A stretch of DNA of 25,710 nucleotides. Source: an uncultured Acidobacteriota bacterium (GTDB lineage Bacteria; Acidobacteriota; Terriglobia; UBA7540). The DNA is taken from the NCBI GenBank assembly GCA_937900045.1, contig CALCEB010000199.1, positions 1 through 25,710 of the forward strand, read 5' to 3'. The position numbers were made by a program, and so were the translations under genes. Below the pieces are notes generated by a model. It searched no databases. It saw only the letters and a program-made list of their open reading frames with translations, and was not told the DNA's origin. Shown here in pieces: positions 6,163 through 14,022 of the stretch. The number at the start of each line of letters is the position of its first letter. The first letter of the stretch is position 1.

Positions 6163-6192
6163 GGCGCCGACATTGGTTTTCATGTCGGCGCC
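6163..6192. repeat. Perfect 11-bp stem-loop GGCGCCGACAT
   Basis: GGCGCCGACAT (6163-6173) pairs with ATGTCGGCGCC (6182-6192), loop TGGTTTTC. It shares the GACAT/ATGTC inner end with the next hairpin 70 bases on. No T-tract follows, so it is not a classical terminator. Confidence 0.5.
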
Positions 6193-6261
6193 CCTGACAA
6201 GCCGGGTTCTTCCTTGCCGCTTACACCTGTATTCTGGAATGAAGGAGAGGTCTGTAACCAG

Positions 6262-6291
6262 GGCGCAGACATGGACGGCAATGTCTGCGCC
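6262..6291. repeat. Perfect 11-bp stem-loop GGCGCAGACAT
   Basis: GGCGCAGACAT (6262-6272) pairs with ATGTCTGCGCC (6281-6291), loop GGACGGCA. It is related to 6163-6192 (same length, same 8-base loop length, two base differences per arm) and to the stem at 4666-4695 through GCGCAGAC. Confidence 0.5.
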
Positions 6292-6551
6292 ACCCCTTCG
6301 GCAGTGTCCCTAAACGACACACTTGCCCGGTCTAACGCCGCCCCCCTGCGCCATCCGCGCCCCGGAAATCCTGCCGAACTGCCTGAATCTTCGCGCTTTT
6401 CGTGCCGCGAAAATAAACTGTCTCACCCGTCTCACCTGTCGCCACCGTCTCATGGGGCCGTGTTACAGTCATTTCGATTCCTCGAGGCGTTTCAAGCGCT
6501 GCGGCCGCGCACTGACGGGCCGCCATTCGCCCCCTCCGAGAGCCGGGGCTT

Positions 6552-6564
6552 GCTGTAGCGGCGG
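6552..6564. repeat. Solo fragment of the GTAGCGGCG repeat
   Basis: GCTGTAGCGGCGG matches the core of elements A and B but lacks tip, hairpin and second arm. It is a short remnant and may be coincidental. Confidence 0.35.
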
Positions 6565-6712
6565 TCCGCTCGAGGCGCAAAACCGGACCAGGCATCAAGA
6601 TTCCCCAGCGAAAATGCGGGTTTCAGCCTTGTGGAAACCGACATCCGGGCGTGGGTGCAACAAATGACGCGTAAGCTGTTGAAAACAATAGACCGGAATT
6701 ACCCTCGGGGAA

Positions 6713-7018
6713 CAAAGCCATGGCGAGCATGTGAAAACCCCAGTAAAAATGCGGGTGCGAGCAAAATGAGGCGAAAAAAACAATCTTTTTTTGCCTGTGG
6801 AAAAGTCTGTAATCCACTGAAAACATGGAGAAATAGAATGGAACAAAGCGATTCAAAGCCATTATCAAAGCCATTGAAAAGTCGGCTAACCCATAGATGA
6901 TGCGTAAGTTACGTAGATTTCAGGAACAAAGCCACGTAACCTATTTAAAATCAAAGGCCGATGACCAATTTTGGCTTTGTTCGCCGCAACAACCCAGTTC
7001 AAAGCCAATTCAAAGCCA
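6713..7018. repeat. Cluster of CAAAGCCA octamers
   Basis: CAAAGCCA occurs at 6713-6720, 6854-6861, 6866-6873, 6927-6934, 7000-7007 and 7011-7018, with its reverse complement TGGCTTTG at about 6972-6979. Two tight pairs have the units 11-12 bases apart. Spacing is otherwise irregular. The function is unknown. Iteron-like protein sites or simple drift are both possible. Confidence 0.4.
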
Positions 7019-7241
7019 AAAAAGCGCCATGCTGCCTGTTGGAATGGTCGGGATTTTGCGCCGCCAAACCACCCGCGTCGGGCCTATGGATGATGTGCCT
7101 GGGATTGCCGGGCTCGGACCTTAAACCCTGCGGGTCTTCCGTTGTTTTGGCAAGACTGGCTTGACCGGATCGTGGCGTCCGGCGGGACTACTTGGAATGG
7201 GGATGAAACTCAGCAACGAGAATGGACAAGCTTCGGCAGTG

Positions 7242-7616
7242 TTACCGGGGTTGCGGCGCACGCTTCATCCGGGCGCCCACCCTCTCGGCGAAGCCGATGG
7301 CCCCGGCGCCCAGCAGCAGGTGCAGCACCTGAATCACCCAATGCGCCTTTCCAGGCAGCAGTTGTCCTTGCATCATGCCGAGACCCAGCACGGCGACGCC
7401 CCACACGATTTCGACGCCGGCCAAGCCCAAGCCCACCTTGGCGCGCGCCGCCAGCAAGGATTGCGTCCAGAGCAGAAGCACAAAGAAAAGGCCGATGTAG
7501 ATATGAACCGGAATCAACTCCAGATCGTGGCCCGTCCAGAAGAGCACGCCGAGAACGATAAGAATCAAGCCAACAAACCGGATCAACATTTGGACCGCAG
7601 TGGCCGCCGTCTTCAT
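7242..7616 (-). CDS. Small four-helix membrane protein of unknown function
   Basis: This 124-aa protein is mostly hydrophobic, with about four membrane segments (roughly residues 9-27, 36-56, 64-82 and 90-108). It has short polar loops and a basic tail (RVGARMKRAPQPR), which suggests a cytoplasmic C-terminus. A WVIQVLHLLLGAGAIGFAE segment near residues 92-110 has the look of a conserved motif seen in uncharacterised bacterial membrane proteins. The ATG at 7616 has only a weak AGGGG-like site about 10 bases upstream. It follows the hydrolase gene on the same strand after 133 bases, so it may be a separate unit. No catalytic residues are evident, and I give no function. Confidence 0.65.
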   Translation of the reverse strand: MKTAATAVQMLIRFVGLILIVLGVLFWTGHDLELIPVHIYIGLFFVLLLWTQSLLAARAKVGLGLAGVEIVWGVAVLGLGMMQGQLLPGKAHWVIQVLHLLLGAGAIGFAERVGARMKRAPQPR

Positions 7617-7749
7617 TTAGGCAATCCCCTTAATTCACGAAGCTATGAACAGCATGTCCTGAAACCGGTAATACGAACGGCGTGGAGAATTGTTGCGGCT
7701 TACGGCGAAGAGTTCTTTAGCGGCAAACAGCGGTCCGCATTCGGCATTT

Positions 7750-9249
7750 TCATTTCTGAAGCGTGGCGCGAAGCCATTCAACCAATCGCTGCCTGTAGAA
7801 AGCCCATTCCGGGTGGCCTTCCCAATTCTCCATGCCATGCGGCGCGCCTTTCAGCAATACCAGATCATAGCGGACGTGGGCCTGCTTCAGGCGCTCCACA
7901 TAGCTCATGGTTCCCTTGTAGAGCTCGTCGCCCGTCCCCTGGATCAGGAGGATGGGCGGCATGGCCCGGCTCACATGATCGATGGGCGAGTATTGCCGGA
8001 GAGTTTGCGGAGTCCAGGAGCCGAAGAGCCGGTCTAGGAATGCCTTCGATCCCAGGTTTTGAGTCCAGGGAACAAAGTCGTAGACGCCATAGAAGGAGAC
8101 CACAGCTTGGACGTTGCAGCCGTCGCAAGGCTCCGAGGCCACTTGAGCCACCAGATGTCCGCTGGCGGATTCGCCCAGAATGGCAATGCGCTGGGGATCA
8201 ACGTGAAACCATGCGGCATGTCCTCGGACGAAGCGGATGGCGTTTCGCAGGTCGGCCAACTGATCCGGGATGCGGACGTAGGGCGTTAGGCGATAATCGA
8301 TGGAAAACCACGCAAACCCGGCCCGAGCCAGCGGCTCGAACACGGGTGAGACATACGTTGTTTTGTCACCCGCTTCCCAACCGCCGCCGTGCATGATGAT
8401 GACGACAGGAAACGGTCCTTTGCCATCGGGGATAAAAGCATCCATCAACAAACTGCGGCCGCCGGGACGGGAATAGGCGATGTCCTTCCACAAGCCGCGG
8501 CGATTGCCGCGAAGCCATGCTGCGAGTTGTTCCTTCCACTGCCACTGATCGGGATGCCAATTCTCAAGCTCATGAATGGCGCCGGGCACGGGCACGAAGA
8601 CACACGACTTCATGCGCTTGCACAAAGTTTCGAAGGGCGCGGGCGGCGAATCATCGTCCTTCGTGCCATGGAACATCAGCACCGGGCACGAAGGCAAAGA
8701 TTTTGACGGAAGCAGCGCGGTGCCAGATTCAGGAGTTGAAGGAAAGCGTGTTCCGAAGGTCACAACACCCTGCACATGGCTGCGCGAGGCAAGCCGCAGA
8801 GCAATAGCTGCACCAGTTCCCGCGCCTGCCAGGATCAGGTGATGCGTAATATTGAAGCGGCCGGGACAGCGAACATAATCGATCGCTGCCGCCACGTCCT
8901 GAGCGTCGCGATAATTCACGGAGAACCAGGCGTAGTTGGCGCGGGTGAGGACTTCAAGGAGCTGGTCAATGTGGGTGCGGCTGTTGCCGTGACTGCCATG
9001 AATCACGATGGCGGCGGGTCTTGGCTTTCCCGGAGGCGCGTAAGCGTCCAGCGTGAGGTCCGGATGATAAACGATGCCGTTCAGCGCTCCGGGAATAATG
9101 AAGCTGGGCCCGGCGGGGACGGGAACAGAGCAACCGGGGCTTGCCCATCCGAATGCGGGAAACAAACCAAGAAAGGCCAGAAACAATGGACGCGCAGCCC
9201 ACAAGATTTGGCGGCGGATCAAAGAAAGATGGATACCTGGTGTCTTCAA
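7750..9249 (-). CDS. Secreted tandem alpha/beta hydrolase with one degenerate domain
   Basis: This 499-aa protein has an N-terminal signal peptide (hydrophobic stretch about residues 20-36, WAS-P cleavage-like) and two alpha/beta hydrolase domains in tandem. The C-terminal one (about 255-499) is a complete esterase/lipase of the BD-FAE/HSL-like type: oxyanion HGGGW at 287-291, nucleophile S361 in GESASG, acid D441 in GTGDELY, and H471 in APHGMENW. The N-terminal one (about 60-250) keeps HGSHGN at 84-89, HGTKDDD at 194-200 and H226 in AIHELENW, but its nucleophile elbow reads GAGTG (142-146) with glycine in place of serine. The start is a TTG with AGGGA-like sequence upstream; a TTG 9 codons later is possible. 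It lies 38 bases after the TonB receptor on the same strand, suggesting co-transcription and work on an imported or outer-surface ester substrate. The substrate is unknown. Confidence 0.82.
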   Translation of the reverse strand: MKTPGIHLSLIRRQILWAARPLFLAFLGLFPAFGWASPGCSVPVPAGPSFIIPGALNGIVYHPDLTLDAYAPPGKPRPAAIVIHGSHGNSRTHIDQLLEVLTRANYAWFSVNYRDAQDVAAAIDYVRCPGRFNITHHLILAGAGTGAAIALRLASRSHVQGVVTFGTRFPSTPESGTALLPSKSLPSCPVLMFHGTKDDDSPPAPFETLCKRMKSCVFVPVPGAIHELENWHPDQWQWKEQLAAWLRGNRRGLWKDIAYSRPGGRSLLMDAFIPDGKGPFPVVIIMHGGGWEAGDKTTYVSPVFEPLARAGFAWFSIDYRLTPYVRIPDQLADLRNAIRFVRGHAAWFHVDPQRIAILGESASGHLVAQVASEPCDGCNVQAVVSFYGVYDFVPWTQNLGSKAFLDRLFGSWTPQTLRQYSPIDHVSRAMPPILLIQGTGDELYKGTMSYVERLKQAHVRYDLVLLKGAPHGMENWEGHPEWAFYRQRLVEWLRATLQK

Positions 9250-9287
9250 AGAAGGTCCCTGAAAAGACTGATGAATTGTGTCATACC

Positions 9288-12200
9288 TCAGAAAAACAAG
9301 TGCAGTCCAAACTGCATTTGGCGCATTGGAACCTGAGTGGAAGTGATCTGGCCAGCGCCGGCGATGTCGATAATGTTGTTAGGCAGGCCATAGTTGTCAA
9401 TATTGAAAGCGTTGTAGTTTTCCCAGCGGAATTCGAGCCGCTTGGTTTCAGAAATGACGAAGGTCTTGGCCAGCGCCAAGTTGAAGACGTACATCGCCGG
9501 CCCCCAAAGTGAATCGCGGGAGGCGGTGCCGTCGCGATAAAGCTGGCGCGGATCAGTATAGGCGGCGGGATTGAACCACAGCGCGGCGCTTTGGTTTGAG
9601 ACGATGGGGTTGCCGATGATGTCCGGCCGGACATTATTAAAGTCCGCGTTGACGGAGGCGGTGTTCGAAACATTCGGGGTGAACGGGAAGCCGGAGTCGA
9701 GCGTGGTCACGCCATCCAGGCTCCACCCACCCAGAATCGCGTCCGCGACCTTGCTGCTTTTCGAGCCAAACCGCTGGCCGTGACCGTAAGGCACTTGCCA
9801 GACGTTGGTGAGCGTGAGGGCATGAGTCCGGTCCCAGCTCGCCGGGCCGTAGTCCGGACGCCAATTGTAATTGTTGTCGGCGGGGCCGGTCTCCGTGTAA
9901 TCCATGGCCTTGGAGTAAGTATAAGTCAGCATAAAGTCCAGGCCGTGTGAAGCGTGTTTTTGCAGTTCCGCCTGCAGGCTGTTGTAACTGCTGTTGGCGC
10001 AATTGCAATCCTGGTAGATGCCTTGTTCAAGCCCGAACTTGGGGTAGAGCGGCCGTCTCGGGTCGAACGGGCCAGGACCCGGAATGGCTTGATTGATGTT
10101 GTTGTTGAGGAAAATATGCCGCCCGACGTTGCCCACATAGGCCACTTGGAAGGAAAGGTTGTTAGAAAATTCGTGCTGAATCGTGGTGTTCCAGAAGTAA
10201 GCCATGGGGATGCGGAAAGAACTGGGCGGATTAAAGAAATAATCCACACCGATCCCATCCGGAAGCGGATAGCGGCCATTGGAGCCGATGGGCGGATTGG
10301 TGGGCAACGGCGGACCGGTGAGCAGATTGAAATCCGAAGCGTATGGGCCGGATTGCGGAATGGTCTGGGGAATCAAGATGGGAGGATCGTATTCCGGCGC
10401 CTGCCCAAAGACCGAGCCCAGGCCGCTGGGCGTGTAGCTCCAGCCATAGCCGCCGCGAAGCACGGTGTTGCTCTGCGCCTGGTATGCCACGCCGAAGCGC
10501 GGGGCGAAACCCAAGTTGAATGGGACCACGCCCATGTTGAGCGGAACCGAGCCGATGCCGGCGGCCAGCACCTGGCCGGTGTTTGGATCAAAGCTCCCCG
10601 CTCCTCCCGGCTTGGCAGCGGTCTGAGGGAGATAATCCTCCCAGCGCAGGCCGTAATCCAGCGTCAGCTTGGGGGTGATGCGCCAGGTGTCCTGCCCGTA
10701 GAGAAAAAGGCGGGTCTGGCGCAGACCGGGGTAAAATCCGATGCCGGTGAAGTAGCGGGCAAAAGCCGAGGGCTGGCCCAGAAGGAACGATGCCAGCGCA
10801 GCGCCCGTGGTGGCGCTGCCGTTAGCAATGGCGTCCACTGTAGCGTTGCCGGTCACGGCATCCGTAAAAGTGATTTCTCCGGAACGGTGCGAGTCACTGG
10901 GAATGCGCTGTTGCTGATCGCGGCGAACGTCCGCGCCCCACTTGATGGCGTGATTGCCGTATTCCTTCGTCCAATTGCTGACCCATTGAAATTGGTTTTC
11001 CGTCTCGCTTAGAGGACAATTGCACTGGTTGACGCCCAAGGCGTAGCCGAAATCGAATCCGCCGTTGCCGTTAATGTAAAAAGCCGGCATGCCGCTGGTG
11101 GCGATGGTTCCCAGGTTCAAACCGGGAAGTCCGGAGCTGGTTGCGGGCGTGGTCCCCACTCCTTGCGGGTCAACCCGCACGCGGTAGCGGAAAGCGCCAA
11201 ACCGGAAATCCGCCACCAGGGTCGGACTCAAAGTGTAGGTATAGCCCAGCGCCAGGCTCTGGTTCCTGGCGTGGGAGACGCCCGCAAAATTAAGGCCGGT
11301 CAAGGCTGGCCCGCCGGCAATGTCTCCAAAAGCGCCAGGTGCATTGATCAGAAATGTGCTGATGGTATAGCGGCCGAAGAAGTGCGATTTGTCCGACATG
11401 TTGTAATCCAGGCGCACGTCAGCCTGATTGTCATCATAAAGCTCGGAGCCGGAGGCAATGTAGTTGTTCACAATCTGGCCGGCGGAGCCGGTGTTGGGCA
11501 AGGGAAGATATCCCAGAATTTTGGTAAGCGGCGCGGGAACCGTCAGGACATTGACCTGGCCGCCTGTGGAAATGGCTTGCCGCCCGGTTCCATCCGCATT
11601 GCCGGTGCTCGGGTCAAATACCATACCCGCTTGGGCGGGAACCTGGGTGCCCTGGGTTGTTTGCACTATGACCGGGTTGGCGCAGGCGTTGCTGGAGGTG
11701 GTGCCATCTGCGCAGATGTAACTCCCCAGCAAGCCTTGCAGGTTGCCGCTGCGTTCCGCCGCGGTGGGCACGGTCGTCACCAGCGAAGCGCCCGTGCGGC
11801 GGCGCGTGCCCTGGAAATCGCCGAAGAAGAAAAGCTTGTCTTTCTTGATGGGCCCCCCAATCGAGCCGCCGAATTGGTTCCACTGAAATGGTGGATTTAG
11901 CTGAGTGAAGGGATCGGCCGAATTGAAAATGTCATTGCGCAGAAACTCAAAAAGCGTGCCATGAAATTGGTTGGTGCCGGCCTTGGTGGTAGCCTGCAGA
12001 AGAGCGCCGGAGACAGAGCCAAACTCCGCATCGTAGTTGCTGGTGGTCACTTTGAATTCCTGCAACGAATCCATGTTGGGATTGATAACCGCAATGCCCA
12101 GCAGCGGGCTTTCATTTTCCGTGCCATCCAGCAGGAATCCATTGGACGTGAAGATCTGGCCGTTGGCGTCAATTTGCAAACCCGCTTGCGGGTTTTCACT

Positions 12201-12728
12201 GGCGGCGTGCGACCAACCATTCTGTTGCTCGCCGGGCATGGCCAGCACCAGCTCCGTCAAATTGCGGTCCAGAGCGGGAAGGCTCTCCAGTTCCGAGGAG
12301 GATAATGTGTTGCTGACATCGGCGCGGTCGGTCTTGAGCAGCGGCGTTTCGCTGGTGACAACGACGGTGCTGGTGGATTTGCCGAGAACCAAATGAGCGT
12401 CAACCCGCGTCGAGGCGTCCACCTGCACAGTTGCATCCGCCACAAACCTCTCAAAACCGGAAGCATCGACGGTGACGCGATAGTGTCCCGCCAGCAAATG
12501 GGTCTGAAGATAGTTGCCGGTAGAGTTGGTCTGAACCTGATAATCGATTCCCCGGTCCGTGTCGCGAATGACGACATTGACTGCGGGCACGGCGGCTCCC
12601 GAGGGATCCGTGACCGTTCCAAGGATGTTCCCCGAAACCGCCTGGCTGAAGGCAGCTTGAATCGATCCAAAAAATGCCAGCGCCAGGAATGCGAAGGTGA
12701 TCGGAAACAACTTTCCATTTCGGATCAT
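9288..12728 (-). CDS. Oar-like TonB-dependent outer-membrane receptor with carboxypeptidase-regulatory domain
   Basis: This is a 1,146-aa outer-membrane protein. The order is: signal peptide (residues 1 to about 29, hydrophobic FAFLALAFFG), carboxypeptidase-regulatory-like beta domain (about 33-115, GTVTDPSGAAVPAVNVVIRD), plug domain (about 125-260, with LLDGTENESP and EFKVTTSNYDAEFG), then a long beta-barrel with repeated aromatic strands. It ends QMQFGLHLFF, and the terminal Phe fits an outer-membrane barrel. The family is expanded in Acidobacteriota and is thought to take up glycans or other large nutrients through TonB energy. The ATG at 12728 is preferred because GGAGA lies 8 bases upstream; an earlier ATG (12749) lies upstream of this site. 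The alpha/beta hydrolase follows after 38 bases. Its promoter region carries paired TCAAGTGGG repeats. The substrate cannot be inferred. Confidence 0.92.
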   Translation of the reverse strand: MIRNGKLFPITFAFLALAFFGSIQAAFSQAVSGNILGTVTDPSGAAVPAVNVVIRDTDRGIDYQVQTNSTGNYLQTHLLAGHYRVTVDASGFERFVADATVQVDASTRVDAHLVLGKSTSTVVVTSETPLLKTDRADVSNTLSSSELESLPALDRNLTELVLAMPGEQQNGWSHAASENPQAGLQIDANGQIFTSNGFLLDGTENESPLLGIAVINPNMDSLQEFKVTTSNYDAEFGSVSGALLQATTKAGTNQFHGTLFEFLRNDIFNSADPFTQLNPPFQWNQFGGSIGGPIKKDKLFFFGDFQGTRRRTGASLVTTVPTAAERSGNLQGLLGSYICADGTTSSNACANPVIVQTTQGTQVPAQAGMVFDPSTGNADGTGRQAISTGGQVNVLTVPAPLTKILGYLPLPNTGSAGQIVNNYIASGSELYDDNQADVRLDYNMSDKSHFFGRYTISTFLINAPGAFGDIAGGPALTGLNFAGVSHARNQSLALGYTYTLSPTLVADFRFGAFRYRVRVDPQGVGTTPATSSGLPGLNLGTIATSGMPAFYINGNGGFDFGYALGVNQCNCPLSETENQFQWVSNWTKEYGNHAIKWGADVRRDQQQRIPSDSHRSGEITFTDAVTGNATVDAIANGSATTGAALASFLLGQPSAFARYFTGIGFYPGLRQTRLFLYGQDTWRITPKLTLDYGLRWEDYLPQTAAKPGGAGSFDPNTGQVLAAGIGSVPLNMGVVPFNLGFAPRFGVAYQAQSNTVLRGGYGWSYTPSGLGSVFGQAPEYDPPILIPQTIPQSGPYASDFNLLTGPPLPTNPPIGSNGRYPLPDGIGVDYFFNPPSSFRIPMAYFWNTTIQHEFSNNLSFQVAYVGNVGRHIFLNNNINQAIPGPGPFDPRRPLYPKFGLEQGIYQDCNCANSSYNSLQAELQKHASHGLDFMLTYTYSKAMDYTETGPADNNYNWRPDYGPASWDRTHALTLTNVWQVPYGHGQRFGSKSSKVADAILGGWSLDGVTTLDSGFPFTPNVSNTASVNADFNNVRPDIIGNPIVSNQSAALWFNPAAYTDPRQLYRDGTASRDSLWGPAMYVFNLALAKTFVISETKRLEFRWENYNAFNIDNYGLPNNIIDIAGAGQITSTQVPMRQMQFGLHLFF

Positions 12729-12749
12729 GAACTTTTCTCCTGAAAGCAT

Positions 12750-12798
12750 TCAAGTGGGATTATATTTATCTAACGAACTCTTCCCACTGTCAAGTGGG
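12750..12798 (-). promoter_or_regulatory. Receptor promoter region with two TCAAGTGGG sites and a palindrome
   Basis: TCAAGTGGG occurs at 12750-12758 and 12790-12798, exactly 40 bases apart. The second is part of a perfect inverted repeat, CCCACT (12783-12788) with AGTGGG (12793-12798). On the minus strand a TTGACA (12793-12788) sits inside this palindrome, and a TATAAT (12764-12759) lies further on, but they are 23 bases apart. A GATAAA at the right 17-base spacing is a weaker -10. Regulator binding at these sites is inferred, not shown. Confidence 0.45.
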
Positions 12799-12977
12799 TT
12801 GTTTTTATCGTTGCAATGGCTCGCGTTGATTCGAAAACGCTTCTGGCTATTCACGACTCCACTGGAACCGGCATTTGGCGCGGGGATTAGCCGCACACGG
12901 ATGCTTCAAGCCGCTTGTGGTATCCTTTGTTTCAAGCAGCAACAAGCGAAATAAGGAAACAGGAGAGGAGAATCGTT

Positions 12978-14006
12978 ATGGCCAAAGTTACGAAGTCCGC
13001 CGTCCGGCCGAAACGGTCCAAGCCGGAGGTCCAGCAGGAATTTGACGAGATCCAGGAAGAGGTAACATCCGCTCGGGAAGCGGCGGATTCAAAATTGGAA
13101 GAGGCAACCAAAGCGAGAGAGGCGGGGATTCGTCAGGCGGTTGATGGGATTACAGCCGAAGGGGTCGTGCAGAAAATCTCCGGATTGGGCCTTGAGGTAT
13201 CAAAGGCGCTGGCCAGTCTTTCCGGTCAATTGTTGGAGGAAGTGGAACGTCTAGGAACAGTCCGCGAGGCGGTGGCGCTGGAACGAAGTGAGCTCGAGCA
13301 ACTTCACAAGATTGATGTTGCAGCCACAGCCCTCGATCAGCTCGTGCAGGATTATGCCCGCCAAAAAGAGCTGCTTGAGGCAGAGATCTCCTCGCAGCGA
13401 GCTGCTTGGGAAGAGGAGATGCGCCGGACGGAGAGGGACCAGAAGGAACAGGAAGATTTGCTCAAGAAGCAGCGGCAGCGAGAGATCGAAGAATACGAAT
13501 ACAAAAAGGCGCTCGAACGGAAGAAAGCCCAGGATAAGTACGAAGAGGAGAGAAAGCTGCAAGAGCGGCAAAATCAGGAAAAGCAGGAGTCCCTGGAAAA
13601 GAGCTGGCAGCAGCGGGAGGCCGCGCTCAAAGAGCGTGAAGAAGATCTGGCGCGGCTGCGCAAGGAGTCCGAGGAATTTCCGCTGCGCCTTAAGCAGGCC
13701 GCCGAGCAGGCCGCGGCCGAAGCCTCACAAGCTGCTCAACAGAAGTTCGATCAGCAGGTCGTGCTGTTGAAGAAAGAAAATGAGTCTGAGAAACGTCTGG
13801 CCGAGCTTCAGATCAAGACCTTGCAGGAAAATCTAACCCGGCAGACAGCACAGATCGAGGCGCTTGAAAAGCAATTGGCGGAGGCCAAGCATCAGGTGCA
13901 GGAAATCGCGGTCAGAGCCATCGAGGGAGCTTCCGGCGCCCGCGCGCTTTCCCACATCAACGAGATCGCCATGGAACAGGCAAAACATCGATCGCCGCAG
14001 GGATGA
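12978..14006 (+). CDS. Long coiled-coil protein of unknown function
   Basis: This 342-aa hydrophilic protein has no signal peptide or membrane segment. Residues 1-30 are basic and disordered-looking. From about residue 85 to 320 the sequence is a heptad-rich, Glu/Lys/Gln/Arg-rich coiled coil (for example EEDLARLRKESEEF and LQENLTRQTAQIEALEKQL). A less charged patch, VVQKISGLGLEVSKALASLS near 63-82, could be a binding helix. The ATG at 12978 is well supported by AGGAGAGGAG just upstream. The gene is divergent from the TonB receptor and converges on the helicase gene 16 bases beyond its stop. It could be a scaffold, cytoskeletal or chromosome-associated protein. Sequence bias makes any similarity search ambiguous, so I give no function. 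Confidence 0.75.
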   Translation: MAKVTKSAVRPKRSKPEVQQEFDEIQEEVTSAREAADSKLEEATKAREAGIRQAVDGITAEGVVQKISGLGLEVSKALASLSGQLLEEVERLGTVREAVALERSELEQLHKIDVAATALDQLVQDYARQKELLEAEISSQRAAWEEEMRRTERDQKEQEDLLKKQRQREIEEYEYKKALERKKAQDKYEEERKLQERQNQEKQESLEKSWQQREAALKEREEDLARLRKESEEFPLRLKQAAEQAAAEASQAAQQKFDQQVVLLKKENESEKRLAELQIKTLQENLTRQTAQIEALEKQLAEAKHQVQEIAVRAIEGASGARALSHINEIAMEQAKHRSPQG

Positions 14007-14022
14007 CCCATCTTCTACGGTC

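Larger units (their letters stand above)
6104..7241. other. Gene-free, hairpin- and repeat-rich region of 1.1 kb
   Basis: No convincing gene is seen on either strand. The open frames of 60-115 codons present have no ribosome binding sites and odd composition (Arg/Pro/Ser-rich). What it holds: two perfect 11-bp hairpins (6163-6192 and 6262-6291); a GTCTCAC-type run near 6420-6453; a solo GCTGTAGCGGCGG repeat piece at 6552-6564; an AAAATGCGGGT pair (near 6605-6621 and 6740-6756); and a cluster of CAAAGCCA octamers between 6713 and 7018. From about 6655 to 7020 the sequence is AT-richer than its surroundings, which suggests foreign or decayed DNA. Confidence 0.5.

Noticed and set aside
6128..6900. 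Several 60-114 codon frames in the gap after brnA
   Set aside because: No ribosome sites and low-complexity Arg/Pro/Ser-rich products. They overlap one another and the hairpins.
6713..7018. CRISPR-like array of CAAAGCCA repeats
   Set aside because: The repeats are only 8 bases, irregularly spaced, in both orientations, and no cas gene is present.
7161..8396. 411-codon plus-strand frame
   Set aside because: It overlaps the membrane-protein and hydrolase genes on the other strand, and its Arg/Pro/Ser-rich composition is that of a shadow frame.
9954..11012. 352-codon plus-strand frame opposite the TonB receptor
   Set aside because: Shadow of the receptor gene; no ribosome site and no recognisable domain.
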